From positions 186,001 to 250,000 of the forward strand of contig CBDATZ010000054.1 of the NCBI GenBank assembly GCA_965199845.1: a stretch of 64,000 nt of DNA. Direction: 5' to 3'. The stretch is from Ilyomonas sp965199845 (GTDB lineage: Bacteria; Bacteroidota; Bacteroidia; Chitinophagales; Chitinophagaceae). How positions within the stretch are numbered: the first letter of the stretch is position 1; each line of letters begins with the position of its first letter. The translations under genes were made by a program, and so were the position numbers. The notes beneath the pieces are model-generated. The model saw only the letters and a list, made by a program, of their open reading frames with translations. It did not search any database and was not told the origin of the DNA. Shown piece by piece: positions 25,899 to 35,659 of the stretch.

Positions 25899-28766
25899 TT
25901 ACAATCCCAGTTCTGCTTTTACAAATGGCGCGGTATGACTTTCGGTATTTGTAACCATTTCTTCCGGCGTGCCGGTAAATAAAATTCTGCCGCCGCCTTC
26001 ACCGCCTTCGGGTCCTAAATCTATAAGATAATCAGCCACTTTAATTACATCCAGGTTGTGTTCAATTACTAAAACTGTATTACCTCTGTCAACCAATTTA
26101 TTCAATACATCTAACAAGTGCTGAATGTCCTGAAAATGCAAACCGGTTGTTGGTTCATCTAAAATATAAAACGTTTTTCCGGTATCTTTTTTAGCTAATT
26201 CTGTAGCCAGCTTTACACGCTGCGCCTCGCCGCCACTCAGCGTTACAGCCGATTGACCTAACGTGATATATCCCAAACCAACATCCTGCAATACTTTTAT
26301 TTTACGGTATAGCCATGGCACCGGCTGAAAGAATTCAACAGCTTCATCAACCGTCATATTAAGTACATCAGAAATAGATTTTCCTTTGTAACGAATTTCC
26401 AATGTTTCGCGGTTATAACGCTTGCCATTACACTTTTCGCAATGAACATAAACATCAGGCAGAAAGTTCATTTCTATCACGCGCATACCGCCGCCTTCGC
26501 AAACATCACAACGACCACCTTTTACATTGAACGAAAAACGTCCTGCATTATAACCCCGGATTTTGGCTTCCGGCACAGCCGCAAATAAAGTTCGTATATC
26601 GGTAAAAAAACCGCAGTAAGTTGCCGGGTTGCTGCGTGGTGTTCTGCCGATTGGCGATTGATCTATCTCGATAACCTTATCAATATTTTCAAGTCCTTTT
26701 ATCTCTTTATAATCCAGCGCTGCGGTTCTTGAATTATAACAATGTTTCGACAATAAAGGATACAAAGTTTCATTAATCAACGTTGATTTTCCGCTGCCGC
26801 TAACACCAGAAACCACGATGAATTTTCCCAACGGAAATTTCGCACTTACATTCTTTAAGTTGTTGCCATCGGCACCTTTCAATTCAAGCGTTTTTCCATT
26901 GCCTTTTCTTCGTTCTGACGGAATAGCAATAGATTTTTTTCCACTTAAATACTGCGCCGTTTCAGAGCCGGATTTCAATACTTCTTTTGGTGTTCCCGCA
27001 GCCACAACGGAACCACCATGCTTACCTGCGCGCGGACCAATATCAACCAAATGATCGGCAGCCAGCATAATGTCTTTATCATGCTCTACAACCAGCACGC
27101 TGTTGCCAATGTTACGCAGGTTTTGTAAAGCACCAATGAGCCTGTGATTATCTCTTTGGTGTAAGCCGATAGAAGGTTCATCCAGGATGTAAGTAATACC
27201 TTGCAATTGAGAACCGATTTGCGTAGCCAAACGAATGCGTTGCGCCTCGCCGCCGCTTAGTGTTCGCGATGAACGATTTAAGGTTAAGTAAGTCAGGCCA
27301 ACATCAAGCAGAAACTGTAAACGTTCCCGGAGTTCTTTGATAATATCTTTTGCGATGATGTTTTGTTTACCTGATAATCTCTTTTCAATTCCTTCAAACC
27401 AAAGGAAGAGTTTATCCAAATCTTTATCGCTGAGTTGAGATATGTTTTGATTGTCAATTTTAAACCAGCTGCTTTCTATTTTTAAACGCGTTCCTAAGCA
27501 AGTGGGGCAGGTTTTTAACTCCATAAATTTCTCTACCCATTCACGCATATTATCGGTACTGGTAGATGAATTAAACCAACGGTTCAGCATTGGAATAATG
27601 CCTTCAAATTCGCCGGAATACATATCGTACGGCTGACTATAATCAAGATCAGAAAGGATTCCTTCTTCGTTTCCGTATAACAAAAAATTAATGGCTTTAT
27701 CGGGCAAATCTTTAATTGGCTTATCAAGACTGATTTTGTTCTTCTTTGCAAGACTCGCAACGTTTTTATAAACGTATGCTTCGCGTTCTTCGCCCAAAGG
27801 CGCAATGCCACCATCTTTGACACTTTTATTTTTATCAGGCATCACTTCATCGAGACTTACGGTATATACAGAACCCAAACCTTTACAAGTGGGGCAAGCA
27901 CCATAAGGTGAATTAAAAGAAAACGCATTTGGCGAAGGCTCTTCGTAAGAAATACCGGTGTCTTCGCACATCAGTTGCTTGGAATATTGAACAACTTTAT
28001 CGCTTTCATTTACCAGTAAAAACATCAAATCTTTGCCGGTTTTTAAAGTTTGCTGAACGCTTTGGCTCAGGCGCACTTTCATATCATCCGTTACTTTCAA
28101 ACGGTCAATTACAACTTCGATATCGTGGATTTTATAACGATCAACCTGCATCTTGGGTAAGATGTCTTTTACTTCACCATCCACCCTCACTTTTACAAAA
28201 CCTCTTTTACGAATGTCTTCAAACAATTCGCGGTAATGACCTTTACGACCGCGAACCAGCGGCGCCAGTAAGGTTATCTTTTCGTCTTTAAACCGTTCAT
28301 AGATATTATGGATGATTTCTTCTTCACTGAATTTCACCATTTTCTTTCCTGTATTGTAGCTGTATGCTTCGCCAATACGGGCAAACAGAAGCCGCAGAAA
28401 ATCATAAATTTCAGTGATGGTTCCAACGGTTGAGCGAGGGTTTTTCCCGGTTGTTTTTTGTTCAATAGAAATAACCGGGCTCAAGCCAATAATTTTATCT
28501 ACATCCGGTCGTTCCATATCGCCGATAAACTGTCGCGCGTAAGCGCTAAAGCTTTCCATATAACGACGCTGACCTTCGTTGTAAATGGTATCGAAAGCGA
28601 GAGATGATTTACCGCTTCCGCTAACGCCGGTAAATACAACCAATTTATTTTTCGGAATGCTGATGTCTATATTTTTCAGGTTGTGCTCGCGGGCGCCAAT
28701 CACTTCTATTTGTTCATCTTCAAACGCCGGCTGTACCTGTTTCGATTTTGCCATAGGTAACTGCAA
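25899..28766 (-). CDS. uvrA: Excinuclease ABC subunit A
   Basis: Damage-recognition ATPase of nucleotide excision repair, working with UvrB and UvrC. The 955-residue protein has two ABC modules: Walker A GVSGSGKSS near 46 and GVSGSGKST near 660; signatures LSGGEAQRIRLAT near 508 and LSGGEAQRVKLAT near 850; and the C-terminal zinc module CDVCEGGG ... CEKCNGKRYN. Length is normal. Met5 (28754, MAKSK) is an equally likely start. Stands alone here; uvrB and uvrC are elsewhere. Confidence 0.98.
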   Translation of the reverse strand: MQLPMAKSKQVQPAFEDEQIEVIGAREHNLKNIDISIPKNKLVVFTGVSGSGKSSLAFDTIYNEGQRRYMESFSAYARQFIGDMERPDVDKIIGLSPVISIEQKTTGKNPRSTVGTITEIYDFLRLLFARIGEAYSYNTGKKMVKFSEEEIIHNIYERFKDEKITLLAPLVRGRKGHYRELFEDIRKRGFVKVRVDGEVKDILPKMQVDRYKIHDIEVVIDRLKVTDDMKVRLSQSVQQTLKTGKDLMFLLVNESDKVVQYSKQLMCEDTGISYEEPSPNAFSFNSPYGACPTCKGLGSVYTVSLDEVMPDKNKSVKDGGIAPLGEEREAYVYKNVASLAKKNKISLDKPIKDLPDKAINFLLYGNEEGILSDLDYSQPYDMYSGEFEGIIPMLNRWFNSSTSTDNMREWVEKFMELKTCPTCLGTRLKIESSWFKIDNQNISQLSDKDLDKLFLWFEGIEKRLSGKQNIIAKDIIKELRERLQFLLDVGLTYLTLNRSSRTLSGGEAQRIRLATQIGSQLQGITYILDEPSIGLHQRDNHRLIGALQNLRNIGNSVLVVEHDKDIMLAADHLVDIGPRAGKHGGSVVAAGTPKEVLKSGSETAQYLSGKKSIAIPSERRKGNGKTLELKGADGNNLKNVSAKFPLGKFIVVSGVSGSGKSTLINETLYPLLSKHCYNSRTAALDYKEIKGLENIDKVIEIDQSPIGRTPRSNPATYCGFFTDIRTLFAAVPEAKIRGYNAGRFSFNVKGGRCDVCEGGGMRVIEMNFLPDVYVHCEKCNGKRYNRETLEIRYKGKSISDVLNMTVDEAVEFFQPVPWLYRKIKVLQDVGLGYITLGQSAVTLSGGEAQRVKLATELAKKDTGKTFYILDEPTTGLHFQDIQHLLDVLNKLVDRGNTVLVIEHNLDVIKVADYLIDLGPEGGEGGGRILFTGTPEEMVTNTESHTAPFVKAELGL

Positions 28767-29282
28767 ATATATTTACAGAAAGCTTCTGAAACGCTAATAT
28801 ATTTAGTTTACTTTTTTCAACCATCGCAAAATAAAAATCAGAGTCTTTACGAAGCGTTTAATGTATATCTAATCTATTTTTAAGAACCTTTTAATACAGC
28901 AATTTTTTAAAAAATGGATAATAAAAATAAATGAGGAAATATTTTCGGAATGCGGGGAAATTTTGGGTATTGATTTAAAAAATATGATACATAAAAAGCA
29001 ACAGGCGCAAGTAGTTTTATTGATTGGTGAGATCAAATAAAGACATGTGTTGTCACTATTGTATCGGGATAAAAACAATAAGCAATAGAAGAAAGAGATA
29101 CGGACAGAATCTTACACTATCATACTTTTAATATCACTACTTAACAATTATAGAAATCAATGCAATTGTAAAATAATATCGAATGAATTTGTATTCTTTT
29201 ACACGCCGGAAAAAAGATTTAATTTCTATTCTTACTCTACTGTTTTGGAACAGGCTTTGAACATTTGCGGGAAACAATACTT
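28767..29282. other. 516-base divergent intergenic region
   Basis: Lies between uvrA (reverse) and the small membrane protein (forward). AT-rich with no supported ORF. A TAnnTTTG-like box on the reverse strand (28764-28771) overlaps the uvrA start but lacks a -33 partner, so I leave it uncalled. Confidence 0.5.
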
Positions 29283-29654
29283 GTGAAAACAAAACCGATT
29301 ACGCCTGAAAGGCATGGCTTGATAGACTATGCATTGGTAGGCAGTTTGCTTACCGTTCCTTCTATTTTGGACTTTAATAAGAAGATTAAAAAAATATATG
29401 CAGCAGAAGCTTTATTACTGCTTGGTTATGTAGCTCTTACCGATCAGCCGGCTGCTGTAAAGCCTTTGATTCCCTTCCCGGTGCATGGCAAGATAGACCC
29501 GTTTAATGTGGGCCAGTTTGCCTTGCAAACCTTTTTCAAGTCTTTCAGAAAAGACAAAAAGGCAATGGCTTTCAATATCGTTTTTACACTTATTGCCGGT
29601 GTTACAGTTGCCCTTACCGATTGGCAGGGAGAAACAAAAAAACATCCGGCATGA
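29283..29654 (+). CDS. Conserved-type small membrane protein
   Basis: About 123 residues from GTG 29283 (an upstream in-frame TTG at 29265 is less likely). It starts KTKPITPERHGLIDYALVGS and has about three hydrophobic stretches (about 17-30, 44-58 and 93-110). I do not recognise a named family. Its stop codon overlaps the start of the next gene (ATGA at 29651-29654), so the two are translationally coupled. Confidence 0.7.
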   Translation: MKTKPITPERHGLIDYALVGSLLTVPSILDFNKKIKKIYAAEALLLLGYVALTDQPAAVKPLIPFPVHGKIDPFNVGQFALQTFFKSFRKDKKAMAFNIVFTLIAGVTVALTDWQGETKKHPA

Positions 29655-30532
29655 TTCAGCATGCAGACACTAAATTATTACACATCGCTTATCAAGAGCA
29701 GGGAGCGAAAGATAAACCCGTTGTTTTACTGTTACATGGCTGGCCGGATGATGCCACTACCTGGAATGAAGTGATACCACCATTGGTGTTTGCTAATTAT
29801 CGAACAGTAGCTCCGTACCTGCGCGGCTTTGGCGAAACAAGATTTAAAAAAGAAAGAACCCGGCGAACCGGCGACTCAGGTATTCATGCTTTGGATATGA
29901 TGGCGCTGATGGATAGCCTGGATATAAAGAAGTTTAGTGTTATCGGGCACGACTGGGGTTCTAATATTGCAGAATCGTTAGCCGTGGGCTGGTCAAAACG
30001 GATAGAGCGAATTGCATTGTTATCTACGCCACCGAGATTGGGTGGAATGCCAACGCCGCCGTTTCATCATGCACAATTAGAATGGTATCACTGGTTCCAG
30101 GCTACCAAACGTGGCGAGGAAGCTGTGAAAAAAAATCCTGTTAGCTTTGCGCATATTATGTGGGAAAACTGGTCGCCAAAAGGATGGTTTGACGAAGACA
30201 CGTTTAATCGTGTATCGCAGAGCTGGCAGAATCCCGACTTTGTTGAAGTCACACTACATTCTTATCGTTCACGCTGGGAAGAAGCAGAGCCGGATTCAAA
30301 AAGTGCAAAGCTGGAGAAAAAAGTAAAAACTACGCAAACACTTTCGCTGCCCGCACTTTACATACAAGGTGAAGAAGATGGCGTAAACCCGCCTTATGTA
30401 AGTGAGAATGTGCATGAAAAATTTACCGGTTATTTTAAACGGATTGTAATGTCGGGTGTGGGTCATTTTCCATCGCGCGAAGCCGCTTTTGAATTGTGTA
30501 ATTACCTGGTTCCTTTTTTACAACAAGCCTGA
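29651..30532 (+). CDS. Alpha/beta-hydrolase, epoxide-hydrolase/dehalogenase-like
   Basis: About 293 residues. The oxyanion motif HGWPDDATTW (about 27-36), the nucleophile elbow GHDWGS with an Asp nucleophile (about 98-103), an acid candidate in GEEDGVNPP and a C-terminal His in GVGHFPSRE give the Asp-Asp/Glu-His arrangement of epoxide hydrolases and haloalkane dehalogenases, distinct from serine esterases. The start at 29651 is chosen because it overlaps the preceding stop as ATGA. No signal peptide, so cytoplasmic. Substrate not predictable. Confidence 0.88.
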   Translation: MIQHADTKLLHIAYQEQGAKDKPVVLLLHGWPDDATTWNEVIPPLVFANYRTVAPYLRGFGETRFKKERTRRTGDSGIHALDMMALMDSLDIKKFSVIGHDWGSNIAESLAVGWSKRIERIALLSTPPRLGGMPTPPFHHAQLEWYHWFQATKRGEEAVKKNPVSFAHIMWENWSPKGWFDEDTFNRVSQSWQNPDFVEVTLHSYRSRWEEAEPDSKSAKLEKKVKTTQTLSLPALYIQGEEDGVNPPYVSENVHEKFTGYFKRIVMSGVGHFPSREAAFELCNYLVPFLQQA

Positions 30533-30561
30533 TTTATAACCACATCATATCTATTTATTCT

Positions 30562-31252
30562 ATGTCAGAAAAGTATGTATTGCATTGACCGGAAGTAGAA
30601 ACCTTACTGGAAGATGAGTAGAATATTATTAACGAAATTATTGAATTCATGACGCGGCTAAGCGGTCGCACCCGCGAAAAGTATGGACATAATGTTAGGA
30701 TATCTCACGCCAAAAGCCATGGTTTGGCGGTTAGAGAATTGACTGTAGCGGATCACTTGCCGGAACATCTTGCGCAGGGATTGTTTGCCAAAGGAGGAAC
30801 CTATCCTATCATTGTGCGTTTAGCTAATGTGCCGGGTGAAGTATTGTTTGATACAGTAAATACACAGCATGGATTTGCCTTTAGATACTTGGTGTGGAAG
30901 GTGAAAAGATAACTGGTGATGATGAGAAAAATACACAGGATTTTGTACTCGATACCGGCAGCTATTTCCCGATGCCGGATGCAAAGGCAAACAAAGATTG
31001 GAATCAGAAAGAAAGCCCTTATGTAACCGTTGCTCATATCCGTTTGTCGAAGCAGGAAGCCTATAGCGAAGCGCGGCAGCAATATATAGAAGGCTTTCTT
31101 TTTCGCCCGCTCATTGCCTCGAAGCTTTCCGTCCGATAGTATCTATTATGCGGGCGCATTTGCAGACTTACTTGGTACAGCCACATATCAGGCGCGAGGG
31201 TAACAAAGAGTTGATGGCTGAACCTGCTTCTATTGATGAAGTACCGGCATAA
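30562..31252 (+). pseudogene. Decayed catalase-like (heme catalase family) gene
   Basis: Reading frame by frame, the region spells a catalase-family protein with several lesions. It starts ATG at 30562 (MSEKYVLH), meets TGA at 30586 and TAG at 30619, then runs through GGTYPIIVRLANVPGEV to about 30900. It shifts frame to continue VEGEKITGDD and NTQDFVLDTGSYFPMPDAKA, then shifts again near 31095-31105 into FRPIVSIMRAHLQTYLVQPH, ending TAA at 31252. The motifs match the small catalase-like family, and about 100 or more middle residues appear deleted between DAKA and the distal part. The total of about 230 codons is far short of the roughly 330-360 expected. Confidence 0.85.
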
Positions 31253-31432
31253 CATTGAAAGTGTGGCAGTGATGCATAATGTAGATAGCTGAATTTATCA
31301 TCTGTCCAAGTTTAATACATCATGTTTCTATCATCAAACTTTAAATCGCTGCTGAAATATGTATTGATAAAAATAATAAGCTATATAATTGGTAGCATAA
31401 TTATAATACAATCAAATAAAAAATCCGGACAA

Positions 31433-31463
31433 AAAAAATGCATCGCAAGGCGACGCATTTTTT
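31433..31463 (-). terminator. Terminator of the first ferritin-like gene
   Basis: A 14-bp stem with one mismatch (AAAAAATGCATCGC / GCGACGCATTTTTT), loop AAG, ending in A/T tracts, lies 28 bases beyond the stop of the reverse-strand ferritin-like gene. Confidence 0.8.
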
Positions 31464-31490
31464 ACTGATAAAAAATAAATTTTATACTTA

Positions 31491-32354
31491 TTACTTAACA
31501 ATAAACAGACCTGCAATAGCAAGTACAGCCGTCATTGTCAGAGGCTCATCAAATGCTTCAGTAGCTGCATTAACACTAATATTTCCACTAACGCCCGGAA
31601 GCGATGTAATGGTTACTGCACCACTAGTTGTATTGTTCAGACCTCCTTGCGCAACATTATCCTCGCCAGCATAAGTTGCTGCAACATCAGGGATAGGTGC
31701 CGCATTTCCTGTTACCCAGGGTTTAGGAGCATCAGCTGCACCCGCTTTTCTACGTACCATACGCACGTGCGATGCATGACGAGCTTCCACAGAATGGATT
31801 TGAAGTGCAGCATTTAATACAGCTGTATTACCAGATGCCATCAGGTTAGGATTATTCGCCTGTCCTTTATAAGCTCTTACTCCGGTATCTTCAAATGCCT
31901 GCGACAGTGTAAGGAAGGTAGCATAATCGGTAAAAGCCGGATATGCACCTTTTACTGTAAAATCGAAAGTAGGCTTTGTAGCCGGTGTGCCCATGGTTTT
32001 AATTACCGTAGTAAGAAAAGCCACGTGTTCAACTTCGTGATTTTTAATCGTATTGAATGATGCCTGTTCTGCAGCCGGAATTAAACCGGAAGTTCCTGTT
32101 GCTATTGTATAAAATTCCGATTCCAGATATTCCAGTGTCAAAGCATAATTCAGTATTTCAAGAACCGTAGAAGTGGAGCTTGTTTGCCCGTATGCTTTTT
32201 TAAACAAACCGCCCAGAGCAAACGGCAGCGCTGTAAGTGCTATCTTTTTACCAATACCCGAAAAATCACGGAGTGAAGCTCGGCGCGTGTCAAGCCTGTC
32301 ATATACTTCGGGATCTACTTTTTCTATCTCGTGTAAGATATGTTTGAGGTTCAT
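31491..32354 (-). CDS. Exported ferritin-like-domain protein (second of the pair)
   Basis: 287 residues. An unusual N-terminus with basic RRASLRDFSGIGKK precedes a hydrophobic segment (about 34-50) ending AYGQ, consistent with a Tat- or Sec-like signal. The body is a four-helix ferritin-like domain (DUF-type Ferritin_2) with metal-ligand candidates in ALTLEYLESEFYTIA and the helix NHEVEHVAFL, then HSVEARHASHVRMV. It resembles its upstream neighbour in order of motifs. Its C-terminal beta-rich tail (GAVTITSLPGVSGN) has no match I recognise. Iron or redox role in the periplasm is inference. Confidence 0.85.
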   Translation of the reverse strand: MNLKHILHEIEKVDPEVYDRLDTRRASLRDFSGIGKKIALTALPFALGGLFKKAYGQTSSTSTVLEILNYALTLEYLESEFYTIATGTSGLIPAAEQASFNTIKNHEVEHVAFLTTVIKTMGTPATKPTFDFTVKGAYPAFTDYATFLTLSQAFEDTGVRAYKGQANNPNLMASGNTAVLNAALQIHSVEARHASHVRMVRRKAGAADAPKPWVTGNAAPIPDVAATYAGEDNVAQGGLNNTTSGAVTITSLPGVSGNISVNAATEAFDEPLTMTAVLAIAGLFIVK

Positions 32355-32394
32355 AATTTTTTCTTTTTGTACTTGATTGTAAAAACCGGTTTAA

Positions 32395-33105
32395 CTAAGA
32401 AGTCGGCAGATTAGACCCTGATATTTTTGTTGTGATGAATGGCTGTGCAAGTGGCAAAACAGCAGAAGGAGCACTTAAGCCATCCAGTCCGTTTGCATCA
32501 GCATTAGTAGAAAAATCACCGTTGTTTATCATATCCCTGACATAAGCCGCGTGACGGGCTTCTACAGAAACAATCTTACCGGCAACCAACAGGTAATCAG
32601 CACTTACAATCAGGTTGCCAGCGCCATTATATGCAGATACGCCAAGGTCTTCAAATGTCTTTGCTGTTGTTAATACACTATCACGGCTGGCAAAATTGAT
32701 GGCAGAAAAATTTACCTCAAGAGCAGGAATTCCTTTGGCGCCTAAAGCAGCCTTTAAAAACTCGCGGTGAGCAATTTCGTGATCCCTGATATCGGTAAAC
32801 AAAGCGATTTCATCAGAACTAAATACGGCTGCAGAATCAGTAACCACTTTTGTATAAAATGCCGCTTCCAATTGCTCTAAAGCAAATGCATAATTCAAAA
32901 TGCCTATGTCGCCACGACCTAAATCTACAGTACCATCCGCACCAACAACAGCACCATCATAAGGTGTATTGTTATCATCATCGTTGTTACAAGCTGCTGC
33001 CACGGCTATTACAGAAGCCGACCCACCTAAAATACCCAGAAACTTTCTTCGGCGCATTCCCTGAGAAGATACATCTTCTTGTACAGGAAGAATTGTTTTT
33101 TCCAT
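32395..33105 (-). CDS. Exported ferritin-like-domain lipoprotein (first of the pair)
   Basis: 236 residues. The N-terminus has a twin-arginine-like motif RRRKFLGILGG followed by a hydrophobic stretch and a lipobox-like AAAC with NNDDDN after it, so it may be a Tat-exported lipoprotein. The ferritin-like helices have ligand-type motifs ALEQLEAAFYTKVV, DHEIAHREFLKAAL and VSVEARHAAYVRDM, in the same order as in the downstream gene. The pair is separated by 40 bases and is probably one operon. Both look like periplasmic di-iron or stress proteins, function untested. Confidence 0.88.
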   Translation of the reverse strand: MEKTILPVQEDVSSQGMRRRKFLGILGGSASVIAVAAACNNDDDNNTPYDGAVVGADGTVDLGRGDIGILNYAFALEQLEAAFYTKVVTDSAAVFSSDEIALFTDIRDHEIAHREFLKAALGAKGIPALEVNFSAINFASRDSVLTTAKTFEDLGVSAYNGAGNLIVSADYLLVAGKIVSVEARHAAYVRDMINNGDFSTNADANGLDGLSAPSAVLPLAQPFITTKISGSNLPTS

Positions 33106-33346
33106 TCAATTGATTTTAATGATTAGATATTGCTATTTGTTCTACTTTAATATCAGATTTAAACTACGAGAAAGCTTTTGATGCAGTTTGCGCAGTAATT
33201 GTTATTTAACAGCAGCCGCAAGCAACTTTCAATAAGCCTGCCAATTAATTTTTTACTTATTTATAAAAAAAAGTGCGATTATTGATCTTTAAATCAATAG
33301 TAAAGAGTATTAAAATTATTTTTACTAACCTCAAACAACAGATACT

Positions 33347-33553
33347 ATGGACAAATCAAAAATGATTAAGGCCTATTGTCTTAAAACAAAAGAAAAGAAT
33401 GTACCGATGGAAGATGCGGTAGTTTCAAAGACAGCCAAAGGCGGTTATATTGCTAACGGCCACGATGGCAAAGGCAATAAGATGGCAGCTATTTTAAGCG
33501 AAGCCAAAGCCTTGCAGGCAATTGAAGACGGCGTTGCCAAAAAGAATTTTTAA
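33347..33553 (+). CDS. Small conserved-type protein, DUF5679-like
   Basis: 68 residues (MDKSKMIKAYCLKTKEKNVP ...). The pattern of AYCLKTKEK, a middle block MEDAVVSKTAKGGYIANG and a final G-rich turn resembles the small DUF5679 proteins, but the four zinc cysteines usual there are reduced to one here. The similarity is to pattern only and the role is unknown. An A/T-rich upstream region holds a -7 like TATTTTTA but no consensus promoter. Confidence 0.65.
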   Translation: MDKSKMIKAYCLKTKEKNVPMEDAVVSKTAKGGYIANGHDGKGNKMAAILSEAKALQAIEDGVAKKNF

Positions 33554-33643
33554 GTTACAAAACAAAAGGGATTGCCAGTGTGTAATCCTTTTTGTTTGCA
33601 GCAATATTTATACTCTTTACCCGTTTTATTTCAAACCATTTGT

Positions 33644-34390
33644 ATGCGGCTTTTGAGATCTTTCGCCCTTATTGTAATGATTGTTTTACTGTTTGGATGT
33701 AAGAAAGAATCAGAAACGTTATCACTCTCTCCCTTATCGGATTATTACCCGCTACAAACCGGAAAAAGCTTTATGTACCGCCTTGATTCTACACTTTATC
33801 TTTCGTTTGGAAGCAATGTAAAAGTTGTAAGCTATGTAGCCAAAGACAGCATCATCAATACATTTATGGATAATAACAATCGTACATCTTATACGGTTTA
33901 TCGTTATACAACAGATACGTTATTGCAAAATCCGTGGCAATACAAATCGGCTTATTACATCACACCAACAAGTAAATCCATTGAGGTTTTGGATGATAAT
34001 AACCATCGCTTTATTAAATTAACCATGCCTTTACTTGAAGCTAATGCGTGGAAGGGAAATTCGTATTTAGATACGCGTTCAAGCGATGCAGCTATAACGT
34101 ATTTGTACAACTGGAATTATACATACCAGGATGTAAACCTGCCTTATACCACACAAGCCGGAACGTTTGATACAACAGTTACTGTTTTGCAGCAAGACAA
34201 TACATTTCCTGAAGGTGATTTTGATCCGAATAATTATCAGCAACGTAATTATTCTGTTGAAGTATATGCAAAAGGTGTTGGCTTGATTTATAAAGATTTC
34301 CTCCACTGGACATGGCAAACCGATCCGCCGCCTGCGCATTACGAAGATGGCAGTTATGGAATCCGGTTAAGCCTGATAGCTCATAATTAA
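33644..34390 (+). CDS. Predicted lipoprotein of unknown function
   Basis: 248 residues from ATG 33644 (MRLLRSFALIVMIVLLFGCK). The upstream in-frame start at 33572 would bury the signal behind 24 residues, so I reject it. Lipobox LFGC, then a beta-rich domain with repeated aromatic motifs (YPLQTGKSFMYRLDS, YWNYTYQDVNLPY). Nothing diagnostic of a known family. It follows the 68-residue gene by 90 bases on the same strand. Confidence 0.75.
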   Translation: MRLLRSFALIVMIVLLFGCKKESETLSLSPLSDYYPLQTGKSFMYRLDSTLYLSFGSNVKVVSYVAKDSIINTFMDNNNRTSYTVYRYTTDTLLQNPWQYKSAYYITPTSKSIEVLDDNNHRFIKLTMPLLEANAWKGNSYLDTRSSDAAITYLYNWNYTYQDVNLPYTTQAGTFDTTVTVLQQDNTFPEGDFDPNNYQQRNYSVEVYAKGVGLIYKDFLHWTWQTDPPPAHYEDGSYGIRLSLIAHN

Positions 34391-34394
34391 TTTG

Positions 34395-35561
34395 CTAATT
34401 GATAAATAGCGCCGCGTACATTGTATCTGCTTTTATATCGTAGCCTTTTATTGCTTCTGCTCTTATTAAAGTAAACTTACTAACCTGTTTTATATAATCA
34501 ACCATATCTTCATTTTCCTGTTTAAAAACAGAGCAGGTTATATATAAAAAGTAACCACCTGACTTAACAGCTTTTACTGCATTTGCTGTTATCTTTTTTT
34601 GCAATTTCATATAATGCAACAACTTGTTTTCGGTAAAGAAAAAAAGCTGTTCCGGCGTACGGCTCCAGGTTCCCGAACCACTGCAAGGCGCATCGCAAAT
34701 CACAAAATCATATTTCTCTTTACTAATAAAATTTGGCGCAGAAACATCAGCAACAAATGAGTTGTATTGATGAATACCAGCTTGCTGAAAACGCTCTTTT
34801 AAATTATGAATAATAGAACTCCTGATATCAGAAACAGTGAGTTTTATATTGATAAAATAATCGTAGGCTAATATTGATTTTCCGCCGCTCGCCGCGCAGC
34901 AATCCCAAACTGAAATTGGTTTTGGCAAATTGATTACAGCGAAGAAAGAAGCCATCTGTTGTGATGAATAATCTTGTATAACAACTTCTTTATTTAACGC
35001 AAGAATATCATCAACTTTAGTGGCATTGTTCAACGCTAAACAACTATCATTTCTTTCTTCAAATGAGATATTGTTCTTTGTTAATTTGTCAATAACTATA
35101 TTCTTTTTATTTGGCCTGATCCGCAGAAACAAATCAGGTTGTATTACATGCGATTTATTGAAAGAAGCAGTATCAATATCATTACTTATCCAATCATTAT
35201 GAAAGAAAATATTATTAACAGAAAATGTGTACAACGATTGAATAAAAGCAATGCGTTTATCTATGTTTTCATCGTAAGCAATCTGCCAGTTTTCATCGTA
35301 AACCGAAAGCCAAATATCTCTTTTATCATTACATAAAAATGCTGCAATTAATAAACGCTCATTAGCAGGTAACTCATGCAAAGCAAAGCCCAACCGATAG
35401 TAACAGTAACACAAATGACTAATCTGTTTTCTATCTTTCGAACCATATTTTTTATGTAATGAAAAATACTTTTTCAGATAATTATTCAGCGGTTGCGTTC
35501 CGTCATAACCAGCTACCAGTTGAAGCGCCGTATTGAAATATGATAAGAAATAATTTTGCAT
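34395..35561 (-). CDS. RsmB/NOP2-type RNA cytosine-5 methyltransferase
   Basis: 388-residue SAM-dependent enzyme that methylates C5 of cytosine in RNA, probably 16S rRNA. Motif I DCCAASGGKS (SAM site), motif IV CDAPCSGSGTW with the PC cysteine and motif VI YITCSVFKQE with the catalytic TC cysteine are all present in the C-terminal half; the N-terminal part would hold the NusB-like RNA-binding region. Smaller and more diverged than E. coli RsmB, so I leave the symbol blank. The target base is not deducible. It is in a tight convergent arrangement with the lipoprotein gene (only 4 bases apart). Confidence 0.87.
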   Translation of the reverse strand: MQNYFLSYFNTALQLVAGYDGTQPLNNYLKKYFSLHKKYGSKDRKQISHLCYCYYRLGFALHELPANERLLIAAFLCNDKRDIWLSVYDENWQIAYDENIDKRIAFIQSLYTFSVNNIFFHNDWISNDIDTASFNKSHVIQPDLFLRIRPNKKNIVIDKLTKNNISFEERNDSCLALNNATKVDDILALNKEVVIQDYSSQQMASFFAVINLPKPISVWDCCAASGGKSILAYDYFINIKLTVSDIRSSIIHNLKERFQQAGIHQYNSFVADVSAPNFISKEKYDFVICDAPCSGSGTWSRTPEQLFFFTENKLLHYMKLQKKITANAVKAVKSGGYFLYITCSVFKQENEDMVDYIKQVSKFTLIRAEAIKGYDIKADTMYAALFIN

Positions 35562-35593
35562 CGAATAACTATATCAGTAAACACTCTCAAATA

Positions 35594-35623
35594 AAAAAGC
35601 TGTTGAAATATCAACAGCTTTTT
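35594..35623 (-). terminator. Terminator of the sucB-small membrane protein unit
   Basis: A perfect 13-bp stem (AAAAAGCTGTTGA / TCAACAGCTTTTT) with AATA loop. It sits 37 bases beyond the stop of the small reverse-strand gene and 33 bases upstream of the RsmB-like gene, so it ends the preceding transcript. Confidence 0.85.
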
Positions 35624-35659
35624 GTTTGATAAGTTATAAGAGAAAGCAATGAGAACGAA

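Noticed and set aside
28764..28771. TATATTTG -7 box for uvrA
   Set aside because: No -33 partner at the right distance and the box overlaps the first possible start codon.
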